Source: Corynebacterium jeikeium (lineage in GTDB: Bacteria > Actinomycetota > Actinomycetes > Mycobacteriales > Mycobacteriaceae). From it: DNA of 64,000 nucleotides. Below, in pieces: positions 63,324 to 64,000 of this stretch. A model generated the notes under the pieces. That model searched no databases, was not told the DNA's origin, and was given only the letters and a program-made list of their open reading frames with translations. The stretch covers positions 186,001 through 250,000 of the forward strand of contig CP033784.1 in assembly GCA_003955985.1 (NCBI GenBank), given 5' to 3'. Each line of letters begins with the position of its first letter. Positions within the stretch are counted from its first letter, which is position 1. The position numbers and the translations under genes are program-made.

Positions 63324-63896
63324 CATTTGTTGCGGTAGGGGGCCTATTTTTTCTTATTGACGCCCACGCTTTCCGCTTGGCTGCAGCGCCAGCGGAATGT
63401 GAGATTGTGCGAGCGCAGTGCTGGGGGGGGATTGCGTCACGGGAGGCGCCGGCGCCCTATTTGGCGGCGTGAGGATGTGCAGATGTCGCTAGACCGGGAA
63501 TGCGTGGCCGACGGCGCCGTTTTTGGGGCGCTAGCAGGGGTGAATGTCGCTAGACCGGGAATGCGTTAAAGACACTGATTTGCAGCTCCGCAAACCTGCA
63601 GGTCAGGGAATTGTCGCAAAATTCGGAGGCGCGCCTGTGCTGACAGATTCCCGTTCTAGCGACATTTCGACCTTCGAAGTGCAACTTTTCCGACAGTTGG
63701 TGCCACGAGTTGCAATAGCGCGAGCATCTCGGCACTGAGAGCCAGGGTGGCTAGGGTGGCCAGGGCGGTGACAGTGGCCAGAGTGGCTAGGGTGGCCAGA
63801 GTGGCGTCGGGTGGCCAGCGTGGCGACGGTGGCCAGGGCGGCGATGGAGTCGGTAGCGGCCGAGCGGGAAGCGGACTAACTTAGGGCAGCCTGTTG
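63324..63896. repeat. Repeat-rich intergenic region right of asd
   Basis: TGTCGCTAGACCGGGAATGCG occurs at about 63483-63503 and 63545-63565, and its reverse complement with one mismatch at about 63649-63667, so the middle and right copies face each other 80 bases apart. From about 63741 to 63850 there is a degenerate GGTGGCCAGGG/GGTGGCTAGGG tandem array. No gene supported. Confidence 0.7.
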
Positions 63897-63915
63897 TGTG
63901 GTTAGCCTTACCTGT
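63897..63915 (+). promoter_or_regulatory. DtxR-type iron box with overlapping -10
   Basis: TGTGGTTAGCCTTACCTGT matches 14 of 19 positions of the DtxR consensus (TTAGGTTAGSCTAACCTAA). TAATATAGA just downstream could be the -10, so the box overlaps a promoter that runs right out of the window. A weaker half-match TTAGGGCAGCCT precedes it. Confidence 0.65.
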
Positions 63916-63942
63916 GTAATATAGACCCGATTACTGTGTTGG

Positions 63943-63981
63943 CCGTAGCCGAAAGAGGCCATCAGTCTCTTGGGGCTACGG
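63943..63981 (+). other. 5' leader hairpin of the gene right of the window
   Basis: CCGTAGCC and GGCTACGG enclose a second stem AAGAG/CTCTT. It lies in the predicted leader after the iron box. Could be a terminator, RNA switch or simply a stem; nothing further is visible. Confidence 0.45.
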
Positions 63982-64000
63982 GTACTTTACAGCGTCTCAA

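Noticed and set aside
63741..63850. CRISPR-like array
   Set aside because: Short degenerate GGTGGCCAGG units without spacers of equal length and no cas genes.

Overview
The window is a chromosomal segment of a high-G+C actinobacterium, almost certainly a Corynebacterium. Supporting evidence: meso-diaminopimelate dehydrogenase (ddh), aspT followed by dnaX-ybaB-recR, the murT-gatD pair, leuA then lysC-asd in corynebacterial order, the lysC internal start, a DtxR-type iron box at the right edge, and two copies of an IS1249-type insertion sequence (a family first described in C. xerosis). A C. xerosis/C. amycolatum-like species is a guess, not shown by the sequence.

Layout. 1-5.6 kb: edge of a quinone reductase, a tRNA-Ser, two secreted SPG-repeat proteins, a membrane-anchored protein, a serine beta-lactamase-fold lipoprotein and an aminotransferase (pat). 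5.7-7.5 kb: tRNA-Ser, tRNA-Arg and IS copy A, which sits inside an intergenic repeat. 7.9-18 kb: a long single-chain purL, tRNA-Arg, a flavin oxidoreductase, a CoA transferase, tyrA, tadA with its partner gene, a CsbD protein, ddh and tRNA-Ser. 18.4-29.5 kb: an MmpL transporter, tgt, an ABC exporter pair, a queuosine-precursor transporter, an AT-rich island with a secreted and a membrane protein, gluQ, a flavodoxin-like protein and mntH. Tgt, the precursor transporter and GluQRS form a queuosine salvage and modification set. 29.7-35.9 kb: a hypothetical gene, AMP nucleosidase, an HNH nuclease and a copper block (copZ-copA-csoR behind a CsoR-like operator). 36-38 kb: tRNA-Ser, IS copy B and the SRP RNA. 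38-49.4 kb: SulP transporter, aspT, dnaX-ybaB-recR, murT-gatD and a degenerate exonuclease. 49.4-50.9 kb: an AbiEi/DUF559-like gene bracketed by two nearly identical palindromes. 50.9-64 kb: leuA with a Leu-codon leader peptide, two tandem YhgE/Pip genes, a class C sortase, an EamA/NIPA-like transporter, lysC-asd, and a repeat-rich intergenic region ending in an iron box.

Most interesting result. The 11-mer GCTTKACGACG (K = G or T) occurs exactly 30 times by manual scan, 16 in one orientation and 14 in the other; base composition predicts about 0.1. It lies in genes in at least five sense/frame combinations and also between genes, so selection on the DNA rather than the protein is the simplest reading. 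Density and lack of polarity resemble the DNA uptake sequences of Neisseriaceae and Pasteurellaceae. A second motif, CGGGAGTG, is about 100-fold enriched but only within 29.8-35.9 kb. Several palindromic repeat families, a leuA leader, and proteins that have lost expected zinc or catalytic residues (Tgt, MurT, the exonuclease) are also reported.
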